A stretch of 64,000 bases of DNA. Origin: an uncultured Prevotellaceae bacterium (GTDB lineage: Bacteria > Bacteroidota > Bacteroidia > Bacteroidales > Bacteroidaceae). The stretch is from contig ONCQ01000031.1 of NCBI GenBank assembly GCA_900316355.1, positions 1 to 64,000 on the forward strand. Reading direction: 5' to 3'. Shown piece after piece: positions 56,029 through 63,389 of the stretch. Position 1 is the first letter of the stretch, and every line of letters starts with the position of its first letter. The notes under the pieces are model-generated. The model did no database searches. It worked only from the letters and a program-made list of their open reading frames with translations, and was not told the DNA's origin. The position numbers and the translations under genes were made by a program.

Positions 56029-57549
56029 ATGAAACGCACCACTATCACCATCATCAGCCTGATTATCGGCGTCTCTTTCTTCGGTCTGCTGTTTCTGCAG
56101 GCGCGGATTGTGGATGCCATGGCTAAGATGCGTAAGGCGGAGTTCGACGAGACGGTGTTCCGTGCGCTGGATCAGACCAGCCGTGACATGGAACGCAACG
56201 AGACCTTCCGTTATCTGGAGACGGTGGCCGTGAGCTCCGACTATGAGGCAGAGAACCTGTTGGCACAGGCGCAGCAGCGCGTGGCCGCCTCGCTGGCATT
56301 AGGCGACACGACAGAGACGCCCTTCAAATTGCAGACACTCCAGCGCAGCCCTTCGCAGACACCGAAGGCGCTGACCCTGCGCCCTAACTCCTCGTTGGAT
56401 GCTGCCAGCCTGCGCTTTCAGGAATTCGTTAAGAACGCCTACCTCTATCAGAAAGGCGTGTTGGACGAGGTCATCTACACCATCCTGTATAATGCCAGCG
56501 AGAAGGATTTCAGGGAGCGTATCGACTTCCGCCTCTTGGATTCCAATCTGCGTACAGAGCTGGAGGCTGCCGGCATCCAACTGCCCTACCACTTCAGCGT
56601 CTATGACTCCAATGGCGAGGAGGTGTTCCGTTGTGCAGACTACTCTGACAAGGGCTCCGACTACTCCTACACGCAGACCCTGTTCCGCAACGATCCCTCA
56701 CAGAAGATGGGCGTCCTGCGTGTGCACTTCCCGGACATGGATAAGTACATCTTGGGGGTAGCGCGCATGATGATGCCCTCCGTGGTCTTCACCGTAGTCC
56801 TGTTCCTCACCTTCTGTTTCACCGTCTGGCTCATCGTGCGCCAGAAACGTGATACAGAGATGAAGAACGACTTCATCAACAACATGACGCACGAGTTCAA
56901 GACGCCTATCTCCAGCATCTCCCTCGCCGCCCAGATGCTGGGCGACACCAGCATCAAGAAGACGGAGCCGATGATAGAGAACCTCTCCCGTGTCATCGTC
57001 AACGAGACGAAGCGCCTGCGCTATCAGGTGGAGAAGGTGCTGCAGATGTCGCTCTATGAGCGCAATAATATTCGATTTAATGAGAAGGAGATAGATGCCA
57101 ACGTTGTCATCGACGATGTGGTGAAGACCTTCCAGCTGAAGGTGCAGCAGAGCGGAGGCACGCTGACGGCGAAACTTGATGCAGAGGATGCAGCCATCTA
57201 TGTCGATGAGATGCATTTCACCAATGTCATCTTCAACCTGATGGACAATGCTGTCAAGTATCGTCGCGAAGATGCACCCCTGCAACTCTCGGTAAGCACG
57301 GCAACCGCCAACAACCATCTCGTCATCATCGTGGAGGACAATGGCATCGGCATCAAACACGATGACCTGCGCCGCATCTTCGACCGCTTCTACCGCGTCC
57401 ATACGGGTAACAAACATGATGTGAAGGGCTTCGGCCTCGGCTTGGCCTACGTCAAGGGCATGGTGGATCTAATGCAAGGCACTATCAAAGCCGAGAGTGA
57501 GGTAGGACGCGGTACCAAGTTCATCATCACGCTACCATTAATAGATTAA
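56029..57549 (+). CDS. rprX: Sensor histidine kinase RprX
   Basis: The 506-aa protein has two membrane helices (TIISLIIGVSFFGLLFLQ near the start and SVVFTVVLFLTFCFTVWLIV near residue 255) with a 220-residue external sensor between them. The kinase part has the H-box NNMTHEFKTPIS (His288), N-box NLMDNAVKY, and ATP lid motifs DNGIGI and GFGLGLAY. With the regulator downstream it matches the RprX/RprY pair of Bacteroides fragilis. ATG 56029 is chosen over 55993, which is in the promoter. Confidence 0.9.
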   Translation: MKRTTITIISLIIGVSFFGLLFLQARIVDAMAKMRKAEFDETVFRALDQTSRDMERNETFRYLETVAVSSDYEAENLLAQAQQRVAASLALGDTTETPFKLQTLQRSPSQTPKALTLRPNSSLDAASLRFQEFVKNAYLYQKGVLDEVIYTILYNASEKDFRERIDFRLLDSNLRTELEAAGIQLPYHFSVYDSNGEEVFRCADYSDKGSDYSYTQTLFRNDPSQKMGVLRVHFPDMDKYILGVARMMMPSVVFTVVLFLTFCFTVWLIVRQKRDTEMKNDFINNMTHEFKTPISSISLAAQMLGDTSIKKTEPMIENLSRVIVNETKRLRYQVEKVLQMSLYERNNIRFNEKEIDANVVIDDVVKTFQLKVQQSGGTLTAKLDAEDAAIYVDEMHFTNVIFNLMDNAVKYRREDAPLQLSVSTATANNHLVIIVEDNGIGIKHDDLRRIFDRFYRVHTGNKHDVKGFGLGLAYVKGMVDLMQGTIKAESEVGRGTKFIITLPLID

Positions 57550-57644
57550 CGCCTCTCCGCCCTCAGGGAAAGAGTAGGATAGGCCTGTATATAAAAAGAT
57601 AAAAAATAAATAATCATTCAGACTCCGATGCCCCAATAGTTATG

Positions 57645-57677
57645 AGTCCTCCCCCTTGGGGAGTTAGAGGGGGCTCC
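57645..57677. repeat. Single palindromic arm between rprX and rprY
   Basis: GTCCTCCCCCTTGGGGAGTT plus AGAGGGGGCTCC is related to the second-family arms in purL (38294-38388). It ends 8 bp before the rprY ATG and may influence its translation. Confidence 0.6.
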
Positions 57678-57685
57678 TTACAACT

Positions 57686-58396
57686 ATGACACAAGAAGAA
57701 TCCAAACTGAAAATCCTGCTGTGCGAGGACGACGAGAGCCTCGGCATGTTGCTGCGCGAGTATCTCCAGGCGAAAGGCTATGAGGCAGACCTCTGCCCTG
57801 ATGGCGAAGCCGGGTACAAGGCCTTCCTGAAGACGGCCTATGACATGTGTGTGCTGGATGTGATGATGCCGAAGATGGACGGCTTCGCGCTGGCACAGGA
57901 AATCCGCCAGGTGAATCAGGATGTGCCCATCATCTTCCTGACCGCCAAGAACCTCAAGGAAGACATCTTCGAAGGCTTCAAGATTGGTGCTGATGACTAT
58001 ATCACAAAGCCCTTCTCCATGGAAGAACTCGTACTGCGTATGGAAGCCATCCTGCGCCGCGTCCATGGCAAGCAGCAGAAGAACGTGTCCATCTACCACA
58101 TTGGCAAGTTTGACTTCGACACCAAGCGGCAAATCCTCAGCCTCGATGGCCGTCAGACCAAGCTGACCACCAAGGAGAGCGAGCTGCTCATCCTGCTCTG
58201 CGCCCATGCCAACGAGGTGCTGCAGCGCGAGCTGGCGCTGAAGACCATCTGGATAGATGACAACTATTTCAACGCCCGTTCAATGGATGTTTACATCACT
58301 AAGCTGCGTAAGCATCTCAAGGACGACCCCGACATTGAAATCAACAACGTTCACGGTAAAGGTTATCGCCTGATAGCCCACCTCGAAGAGGATTGA
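57686..58396 (+). CDS. rprY: OmpR-family response regulator RprY
   Basis: The 236-aa protein has a receiver domain with acidic pocket LLCEDDESLG, phosphoacceptor Asp58 in CVLDVMMPKMDG, and Lys in YITKPFSMEELV. A winged-helix DNA-binding domain follows (LTTKESELLILLCAHANEVL, NARSMDVYITKLRKHL). The sequence closely resembles RprY of B. fragilis as I remember it, including the KTIWIDDNYFNARSMDVYI block. It lies 136 bp after rprX, with a repeat arm in the gap, and ends before a terminator. Confidence 0.93.
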   Translation: MTQEESKLKILLCEDDESLGMLLREYLQAKGYEADLCPDGEAGYKAFLKTAYDMCVLDVMMPKMDGFALAQEIRQVNQDVPIIFLTAKNLKEDIFEGFKIGADDYITKPFSMEELVLRMEAILRRVHGKQQKNVSIYHIGKFDFDTKRQILSLDGRQTKLTTKESELLILLCAHANEVLQRELALKTIWIDDNYFNARSMDVYITKLRKHLKDDPDIEINNVHGKGYRLIAHLEED

Positions 58397-58400
58397 AAAA

Positions 58401-58440
58401 GAAGAGAGCCGCGCTCCAGCGCGGCTCTCTTCGTATTTGT
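58401..58440 (+). terminator. rprY terminator
   Basis: GAAGAGAGCCGCGC pairs perfectly with GCGCGGCTCTCTTC around a TCCA loop, followed by GTATTTGTTT. It also lies directly at the 3' end of the convergent small gene. Confidence 0.85.
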
Positions 58441-58617
58441 TTATTCCTCGTATTTAGGTTTCTTGTAATTAAAGTAGATATGCATTCCGATGCCGGCGAT
58501 GATCAGCAGGATGCCTAAACCTTGTACGAAATTAAAGTCAACCCATCCTGCGAAGTAGCTGAGGATGAGCAGAAGTGCACCGATGATAGCGGTGAGGATG
58601 CCGTAATAGAGTTTCAT
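58441..58617 (-). CDS. Small membrane protein, 58 aa
   Basis: The ATG at 58617 gives a short protein with two hydrophobic helices, YGILTAIIGALLLILSYFAG and FVQGLGILLIIAGIGMHIYF, and a charged tail YKKPKYEE. The upstream part of the longer frame (to 58734) looks non-coding. Similar two-helix small proteins are frequent in Bacteroidales, without known function. Confidence 0.65.
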   Translation of the reverse strand: MKLYYGILTAIIGALLLILSYFAGWVDFNFVQGLGILLIIAGIGMHIYFNYKKPKYEE

Positions 58618-58781
58618 TGTTTTGAGTATTTTATTTGTCGATTTACCAGCCGTGTAGGGGCATACGCCCGCTTTTCGTGCACAAATTAAGCCAAAAATTA
58701 TGAAGGGGCGAAACTTTTTGCAGAAAAAGTGCATTAAAAGGCCTTTTTTGTCCTTCTGCGACGAAAAATAGGGGGTAAAGC

Positions 58782-58812
58782 CTTGCCATGTGAGAAAAAT
58801 GTACTACCTTTG
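58782..58812 (+). promoter_or_regulatory. rpsF operon promoter (CTTG-N19-TACCTTTG)
   Basis: TACCTTTG at 58805-58812 is a full -7 match; CTTG at 58782-58785 is a one-mismatch -33 box. The leader to the ATG at 58859 is about 40 nt. Confidence 0.65.
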
Positions 58813-58858
58813 CCGAGCATTTTTGCAAAAACAACCATTATTAATCATTTAACGTATT

Positions 58859-59206
58859 ATGAATCAGTACGAAACCGTTTTCATTTTAACTCCCGTTTTG
58901 TCTGACGAACAGATGAAGGAAGCGGTCGAAAAGTTCAAGAAGCTGCTCACCGATGGTGGTGCAGAAATCCTGAACGAGGAACTGTGGGGCTTGAAGAAGC
59001 TTGCATATCCCATCGAGAAGAAATCGACGGGCTTCTATGCGATGCTTGAGTTCAAGGCTGAGCCCACGCTTATCGCTAAGCTGGAAGTCAACTATCGTCG
59101 CGACGAGAGAGTGCTGCGCTACATCACCGTTAAGAACGAGAAGTATGCCGCAGAGTATGCAGAGAAGAGAAGAAACAAAAAAGCTAACGCTAACAAGGAG
59201 GACTAA
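58859..59206 (+). CDS. rpsF: 30S ribosomal protein S6
   Basis: [38 protein letters not shown] and [13 protein letters not shown] are S6 signatures. It binds 16S rRNA in the platform of the small subunit together with S18, encoded 3 bp downstream. The 115-aa length is normal for this phylum. It leads the rpsF-rpsR-rplI operon. Confidence 0.97.
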   Translation: MNQYETVFILTPVLSDEQMKEAVEKFKKLLTDGGAEILNEELWGLKKLAYPIEKKSTGFYAMLEFKAEPTLIAKLEVNYRRDERVLRYITVKNEKYAAEYAEKRRNKKANANKED

Positions 59207-59209
59207 GCC

Positions 59210-59473
59210 ATGGCACAGACAGAAATCCGTTATTTGACTCCGCCTACCGTTGATGTCAAAAAGAAAAAGTATTGCCGTTTCAAGAAGAGTGGCATTAAGT
59301 ATATTGATTACAAGGATCCCGAGTTCCTCAAGAAGTTCCTCAATGAGCAGGGTAAGATTCTTCCCCGTCGCATCACAGGCACTTCTCTGAAGTTCCAGCG
59401 TCGTGTGGCTCAGGCCGTGAAGCGTGCCCGTCACCTCGCACTCCTGCCCTTCGTAACCGATATGATGAAATAA
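59210..59473 (+). CDS. rpsR: 30S ribosomal protein S18
   Basis: The 87-aa basic protein has [20 protein letters not shown], the S18 signature, and [20 protein letters not shown]. It pairs with S6 on 16S rRNA. A good purine-rich AGGAGG-like stretch (AACAAGGAGGAC) precedes the start. Confidence 0.97.
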   Translation: MAQTEIRYLTPPTVDVKKKKYCRFKKSGIKYIDYKDPEFLKKFLNEQGKILPRRITGTSLKFQRRVAQAVKRARHLALLPFVTDMMK

Positions 59474-59494
59474 TAATAAGGAGGAATAAGCACT

Positions 59495-60034
59495 ATGGAA
59501 ATCATTCTGAAAGAAGATGTTATCGGCTTGGGTTACAAGCACGACATCGTAAATGTGAAGTCCGGCTATGGCCGTAACTACCTTATTCCCCAGGGCAAAG
59601 GTGTCATCGCTTCTGATTCTGCCAAGAAGGCTCTCGCTGAGGAACTCAAGCAGAAGGCTAAGAAGCTCGAGAAGATTAAGAACGATGCACAGGCTATCGC
59701 CGACAAGCTCGAAGGCGTAGCGCTCACCATCGAGGCCAAGGTCAGTGCTCAGGGCACTATCTATGGCAGCGTCAACAATGTCCAGATTGCAGAGGAGCTC
59801 AGCAAGCTCGGTTTTGATATCGACCGCAAGCTCATCACCATCAAGGATGTGAAGACCATTGGCGAGCACAAGGCTACCGTCCGTCTCCACAAGGAGGTGA
59901 GCGTTGTCATCCCCGTCACTGTGGTGCCTGATGCTCCTATTGCTCAGCCCGCTCCTGTCGTTGAGGCTGCTCCCGTTGTGGAGGAGGCTCCCGCAGCAGA
60001 AGAGATTGAGGACGAGGAAGTAGAGGAGGCATAA
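59495..60034 (+). CDS. rplI: 50S ribosomal protein L9, with acidic C-terminal tail
   Basis: MEIILKEDVIGLGYKHDIVNVK, GYGRNYLIPQGKGVIA and VSAQGTIYGSVNNVQIAE identify L9, which binds 23S rRNA near the L1 stalk. The normal protein ends near residue 148; here about 30 more residues follow (QPAPVVEAAPVVEEAPAAEE type), rich in Ala, Pro, Val and Glu. Such tails are seen on L9 of some Bacteroidetes. AAGGAGGAA 8 bp before the ATG is a rare clear Shine-Dalgarno. Confidence 0.96.
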   Translation: MEIILKEDVIGLGYKHDIVNVKSGYGRNYLIPQGKGVIASDSAKKALAEELKQKAKKLEKIKNDAQAIADKLEGVALTIEAKVSAQGTIYGSVNNVQIAEELSKLGFDIDRKLITIKDVKTIGEHKATVRLHKEVSVVIPVTVVPDAPIAQPAPVVEAAPVVEEAPAAEEIEDEEVEEA

Positions 60035-60058
60035 GCATCCTTCTTATCCATTACATGC

Positions 60059-60098
60059 GAAGCCGCAGCACTCTTTCGGGTGCTGCGGCTTCTTCTTA
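60059..60098 (+). terminator. rplI operon terminator
   Basis: GAAGCCGCAGCAC (60059-60071) pairs with GTGCTGCGGCTTC (60080-60092) around TCTTTCGG, followed by TTCTT. Confidence 0.85.
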
Positions 60099-60124
60099 AC
60101 TTCTTAACTTCTTAACTTCTTAAC
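60093..60124. repeat. Four tandem TTCTTAAC units
   Basis: The 8-bp unit TTCTTAAC occurs four times in a row directly after the terminator stem. A related tract in reverse orientation (GTTAAGAGG, GTTAAGAAG) lies near 17091-17116. Confidence 0.9.
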
Positions 60125-60232
60125 TTCCAATGAAGCTGAACTAGTGCAACTTCATGTAACCACAAAAATAAAGGCCTCACTCCCGTGAGACCTTTAGCTT
60201 GTACTGTTCGTTGTGCGAACTGCAGTGTCTGA

Positions 60233-60430
60233 TTACTCAGCAACAACAGCCTCAACCTCAGCAGCAGCGCTGTCAACAACCTCAGCGAGAGTGTCAACAA
60301 CCTCTTCTACTACTGCGCTGTCGCAGCAAGCAGCGCTGTCGCAAGCCTCCTCAGAAGCCTTAGTCTGACCGCCGCAAGCAGCGAAAGAGAGAGCCATAGC
60401 GGCTACGAACATAAATGCAACCTTTTTCAT
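60233..60430 (-). CDS. Small acidic lipoprotein, 65 aa
   Basis: A lipoprotein signal (MKKVAFMFVAAMALSFAAC, Cys19) is followed by a 46-residue mature part with three further cysteines (ACDSAACCDSA) and a run of Val/Glu/Ala/Asp residues. The region is low-complexity. Similar tiny lipoproteins occur in Prevotella; function unknown. The cysteines and acids might bind metal. A -7 box lies upstream at 60485-60492 on the minus strand. Confidence 0.65.
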   Translation of the reverse strand: MKKVAFMFVAAMALSFAACGGQTKASEEACDSAACCDSAVVEEVVDTLAEVVDSAAAEVEAVVAE

Positions 60431-60484
60431 TTTCTTTTTTGCTTTTTAAATCTGTAAAACAATCAATTGCTTCTTAAAACGGTG

Positions 60485-60492
60485 CAAAGGTA
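60485..60492 (-). promoter_or_regulatory. -7 element TACCTTTG for the small lipoprotein gene
   Basis: The minus strand reads TACCTTTG here, 55 bp ahead of the ATG at 60430. No -33 TTTG at the right distance. Confidence 0.5.
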
Positions 60493-60643
60493 CGGACTTT
60501 TTGAATACGTTGTTCTTTTTTTATCAACTTTTTTTCAACTTTTTTTGAACTTTTTTTTGCAAAAGCATGCAAGAGGCTCATAATCAAATATGTATTGAAA
60601 TGTTAAATTTTCGCTTGTTCAAGGCCGTAAGGCAGAAAATCCG

Positions 60644-60651
60644 TACCTTTG
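60644..60651 (+). promoter_or_regulatory. -7 element TACCTTTG for mtaB
   Basis: TACCTTTG at 60644-60651 lies 22 bp ahead of the mtaB ATG at 60674. The -33 region has no TTTG. Confidence 0.55.
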
Positions 60652-60673
60652 CACTCGAAAACAAAAAATAAGC

Positions 60674-62005
60674 ATGAATCACGAAAGCTTGCTTCAAGGA
60701 AAAAAAGCGGTCTATTTCACCTTGGGCTGCAAACTCAATTTCGCCGAGACTTCCACCATCGCCCGTCAGCTGGAGGAGGTCGGCGTGAGGAAGGTGCGAA
60801 AAGGTGAGGTGGCTGACATCTGCATTGTCAACACCTGTAGCGTCACGGAGGTTGCTGACCACAAGTGCCGTCAGGCCATCCATAAACTTGTCCGTCAGCA
60901 TCCTGGTGCTGTCGTTGTTGTCACCGGCTGCTATGCCCAACTCAAGCCTGTGGAGGTGGCCGCTATCGAGGGTGTCACCCTTGTCCTTAGCCAAAGTGAA
61001 AAAGGAAAGATTGTGGAATATTTGACGAAGTGCTCATCTGCGCCAGCCCCCTCAACCCTCACCCCTCAACCCTCACCCCCCTTTGTCCCCTCCTGTTCCT
61101 GCGGTGATCGCACGCGCTACTTTCTGAAGGTGCAGGATGGCTGCAATTACTTCTGCACCTACTGCACCATTCCCTTTGCTCGCGGACGCAGTCGCAATGG
61201 CAGCATCGACTCTCTGGTGGCTCAGGCGCGGCAGGCAGCAACCGACGGTGGCAAGGAGATTGTCATTACAGGAGTCAATATCGGCGACTTCGGGCGTACG
61301 ACAGGCGAGTCCTTCCTCGATCTCCTGCGCGCCCTGGATCAGGTGGAAGGCATCGAGCGCTATCGCATCTCCAGCATCGAACCCAACCTGCTGACCGACG
61401 AAGTCCTGCAGTTCTGTGCTGACAGCCGCGCTTTCATGCCGCATTTCCATATCCCCCTGCAGTCCGGCAGCGATGCCGTGTTGAAGCTGATGCACCGTCG
61501 CTACGACACCGCCTTCTTTTATAATAAGGTGTCGCGCGTGCGCGCGATAATGCCCGATGCCTTCATTGGTGTTGATGTCATCGTGGGCACGCGCGGTGAG
61601 ACCGCAGAGCTGTTTGATGAGGCCGAGCGCTTCATACAGTCGTTGCCAGTGTCGCAGCTGCATGTCTTCAGCTACAGCGAGCGTCCTGGAACTGCCGCCC
61701 TGCGCATCCCCCATGTCGTGCGTCCCGAGGAGAAGCATGAGCGCAGCCAGCGTCTTCTGGCTATCAGCGGTGAGAAGCTCACTGCATTCTACAACCAGTA
61801 TGCCGGCACCACGCGCCCTGTCCTGCTCGAGCACTCACGCACCGCTGGCCTCTACAGCGGCTTCACCGACAACTACATCAAGGTGGAATATCGGGGAGAG
61901 GGAATCGATAACCAAATCCTATCGCTGAAGCTATGCGGGTGGAATGAAGAACACACAGCATTGCGGACCCTCCCCCCTGCCTCTCCCTTGTATGGAGGGG
62001 AGTAA
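60674..62005 (+). CDS. mtaB: tRNA t6A37 methylthiotransferase MtaB
   Basis: The 443-aa protein has the MiaB/MtaB order: N-terminal UPF0004 domain with FTLGCKLNFAE, VNTCSVTEVADHKCR and VTGCYAQ (three cluster cysteines), then the radical-SAM motif CNYFCTYCTIPFARGRSRNG (Cys157, 161, 164). It converts t6A37 to ms2t6A37 in tRNA. The GCKLN and VTEVAD forms favour MtaB over MiaB. Two repeat-derived parts stand out: APAPSTLTPQPSPPF before the radical-SAM domain (61048-61081), and the final residues RTLPPASPLYGGE encoded by a palindromic arm that also gives the stop codon. The terminal TRAM domain appears short. Confidence 0.9.
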   Translation: MNHESLLQGKKAVYFTLGCKLNFAETSTIARQLEEVGVRKVRKGEVADICIVNTCSVTEVADHKCRQAIHKLVRQHPGAVVVVTGCYAQLKPVEVAAIEGVTLVLSQSEKGKIVEYLTKCSSAPAPSTLTPQPSPPFVPSCSCGDRTRYFLKVQDGCNYFCTYCTIPFARGRSRNGSIDSLVAQARQAATDGGKEIVITGVNIGDFGRTTGESFLDLLRALDQVEGIERYRISSIEPNLLTDEVLQFCADSRAFMPHFHIPLQSGSDAVLKLMHRRYDTAFFYNKVSRVRAIMPDAFIGVDVIVGTRGETAELFDEAERFIQSLPVSQLHVFSYSERPGTAALRIPHVVRPEEKHERSQRLLAISGEKLTAFYNQYAGTTRPVLLEHSRTAGLYSGFTDNYIKVEYRGEGIDNQILSLKLCGWNEEHTALRTLPPASPLYGGE

Positions 62006-62122
62006 TTACCTTTCAAGAATAGACAATATGGAAGAAAGTCAAAATACAGTAAATAATCAGTCAACTCAAAGACATTCTACTCCCCTCCCTTATAGGGAGG
62101 GGCAGGGGGGAGAGTCTGCTAT
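61964..62122. repeat. Inverted pair of palindromic arms at the mtaB/glycosyltransferase junction
   Basis: The arm at 61966-62006 (GGACCCTCCCCCCTGCCTCT...) and the inverted arm at 62078-62122 (CTACTCCCCTCCCTTATAGG...) enclose about 70 bp. The first contains the mtaB stop (62003-62005), the spacer contains the next gene's start (62028), and the second is translated as TPLPYREGQGGES. Confidence 0.88.
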
Positions 62123-63131
62123 TGTCATCTTAAACTGGAACGGCGCTCACATGCTACGCCGCTTCTTACCCTCTGTCCTCGCCAATACCCCCTCGTCGCT
62201 GGCATCCGTCATCGTTGCCGACAACGGCTCCACCGACGACTCCCTGGCTGTTCTCGCTGCGGAGTTCCCGCAGGTGGCAACGATAGTCCTCGACCGCAAC
62301 TACGGCTTTGCCGAGGGCTACAACCAGGCGCTGCGCAGGGTGGGGGAGGGCTATGACTATTATCTCCTTCTCAACTCCGATGTGGAGACACCCGAAGGCT
62401 GGCTGCAACCCTTGCACGAATATATGGAGGCCCATCCAGAGGTCGCCGCCTGCCAGCCCAAGCTGCGCGCCGAACACACCCGCACTCATTTCGAGTATGC
62501 CGGAGCGGCAGGCGGTTACCTCGACGGCCTGGGTTATCCCTACTGCCGTGGCCGTGTTTTTGAGACCGTGGAGGAAGACTGCGGGCAGTATGACACTGTG
62601 GCTGATGTCTTTTGGGCTACGGGTGCCGCGCTGATGATTCGTGCTACGACCTTTTGGCGCGTTGGCGGGCTCGATGGGCGTTTTTTTGCACATCAGGAGG
62701 AGATAGACCTCTGCTGGCGCCTGCGTGCCCGTGGACATCGCATCGTCTGTGTGCCGCAGTCCGTCGTCTATCATGTTGGCGGCGGCACGCTGCCCAAGGA
62801 GAATCCCCGCAAGACTTTCCTGAACTTCCGCAACAACCTGCTCCTTCTCTACAAGAACCTCCCTGAGTATCGCCTGCGTCGCGTGCTCTTCATTCGCTTC
62901 TGGCTGGATGCCCTCGCCTCCGTCGTTTTCCTCATGAAAGGTGAGGGCCGCAGCTTCAAGGCCGTCTGGCAGGCGCGCCGCGAGTTCCGTCGCATCAAGT
63001 CAGACTTCGCTGCCGACCGACGTGCCAACCTCGCCGCCACCGTCCTTGATCCGATTCCGGAGCAGCACATCTCCAGCATCCTTGTTGCCTATCACTTGAA
63101 AGGCAGGAAGACCTTCGCACAACTTGGATGA
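62028..63131 (+). CDS. GT2 family glycosyltransferase with repeat-derived N-terminus
   Basis: From residue about 33 the sequence SAIVILNWNGAHML, VIVADNGSTDDSLAVL, YYLLLNSDVETPEGWL and DVFWATGAALMIRA form a GT-A fold transferase of the rhamnosyltransferase/WcaA type, with the metal-binding NSDVE. A catalytic EIDLCWRLRARGHRI follows. The first 32 residues, MEESQNTVNNQ...TPLPYREGQGGE, come from repeat DNA. The ATG at 62028 lies after the mtaB stop and is preferred to 61944. It probably builds a surface polysaccharide or lipopolysaccharide. A C-terminal membrane-associated segment (FIRFWLDALASVVFLM) may dock it at the inner membrane. Confidence 0.85.
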   Translation: MEESQNTVNNQSTQRHSTPLPYREGQGGESAIVILNWNGAHMLRRFLPSVLANTPSSLASVIVADNGSTDDSLAVLAAEFPQVATIVLDRNYGFAEGYNQALRRVGEGYDYYLLLNSDVETPEGWLQPLHEYMEAHPEVAACQPKLRAEHTRTHFEYAGAAGGYLDGLGYPYCRGRVFETVEEDCGQYDTVADVFWATGAALMIRATTFWRVGGLDGRFFAHQEEIDLCWRLRARGHRIVCVPQSVVYHVGGGTLPKENPRKTFLNFRNNLLLLYKNLPEYRLRRVLFIRFWLDALASVVFLMKGEGRSFKAVWQARREFRRIKSDFAADRRANLAATVLDPIPEQHISSILVAYHLKGRKTFAQLG

Positions 63132-63148
63132 TGTCTAAGAATCGAGAA

Positions 63149-63180
63149 GAGCATGGTCTTCAGCGCTGAAGACCATGCTC
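63149..63180. terminator. 32-bp perfect palindrome after the glycosyltransferase gene
   Basis: GAGCATGGTCTTCAGC is followed directly by its exact complement. It lies 17 bp after the stop at 63131 and also contains the stop codon of the minus-strand remnant at 63160. Confidence 0.75.
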
Positions 63181-63281
63181 ATCGAGCCAGTCGTAGGCCA
63201 TGACTCCCATGGCGCTGAGCGTGTATTCTCCCTCGGCCACGGGGCCCTTCAGCGTGGGCTGTATGCTCAGGCCTGCGCGCA
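63160..63281 (-). pseudogene. C-terminal remnant of an unidentified protein, ~39 codons
   Basis: The minus strand reads RAGLSIQPTLKGPVAEGEYT, then LSAMGVMAYDWLDEHGLQR and TGA at 63160-63162. Codon use and G+C look coding, while the sequence upstream (63282 on) abruptly becomes A+T-rich with no start codon. I do not recognise the protein. It is probably the end of a gene whose 5' part was deleted. Confidence 0.5.
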
Positions 63282-63331
63282 AAAAAATGTTAAATGATGA
63301 GGAAAGAGGGAAAAAATGGCAATAAAGCACA

Positions 63332-63365
63332 TAAAACCTTCCCGAAAGTCTCGGGAAGGCTTTAG
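63332..63365 (-). terminator. hppA terminator
   Basis: On the minus strand CCTTCCCGA pairs with TCGGGAAGG around a 5-nt loop, followed by TTTTAT. It ends about 25 bp beyond the hppA stop. Confidence 0.8.
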
Positions 63366-63389
63366 AACGGAAACGAATGCTTGTTTTTT

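Noticed and set aside
61944..62027. Longer N-terminus of the GT2 protein starting inside mtaB
   Set aside because: It would be encoded in the other frame of mtaB and by the palindromic arm; the ATG at 62028 follows the mtaB stop and sits before the conserved core.
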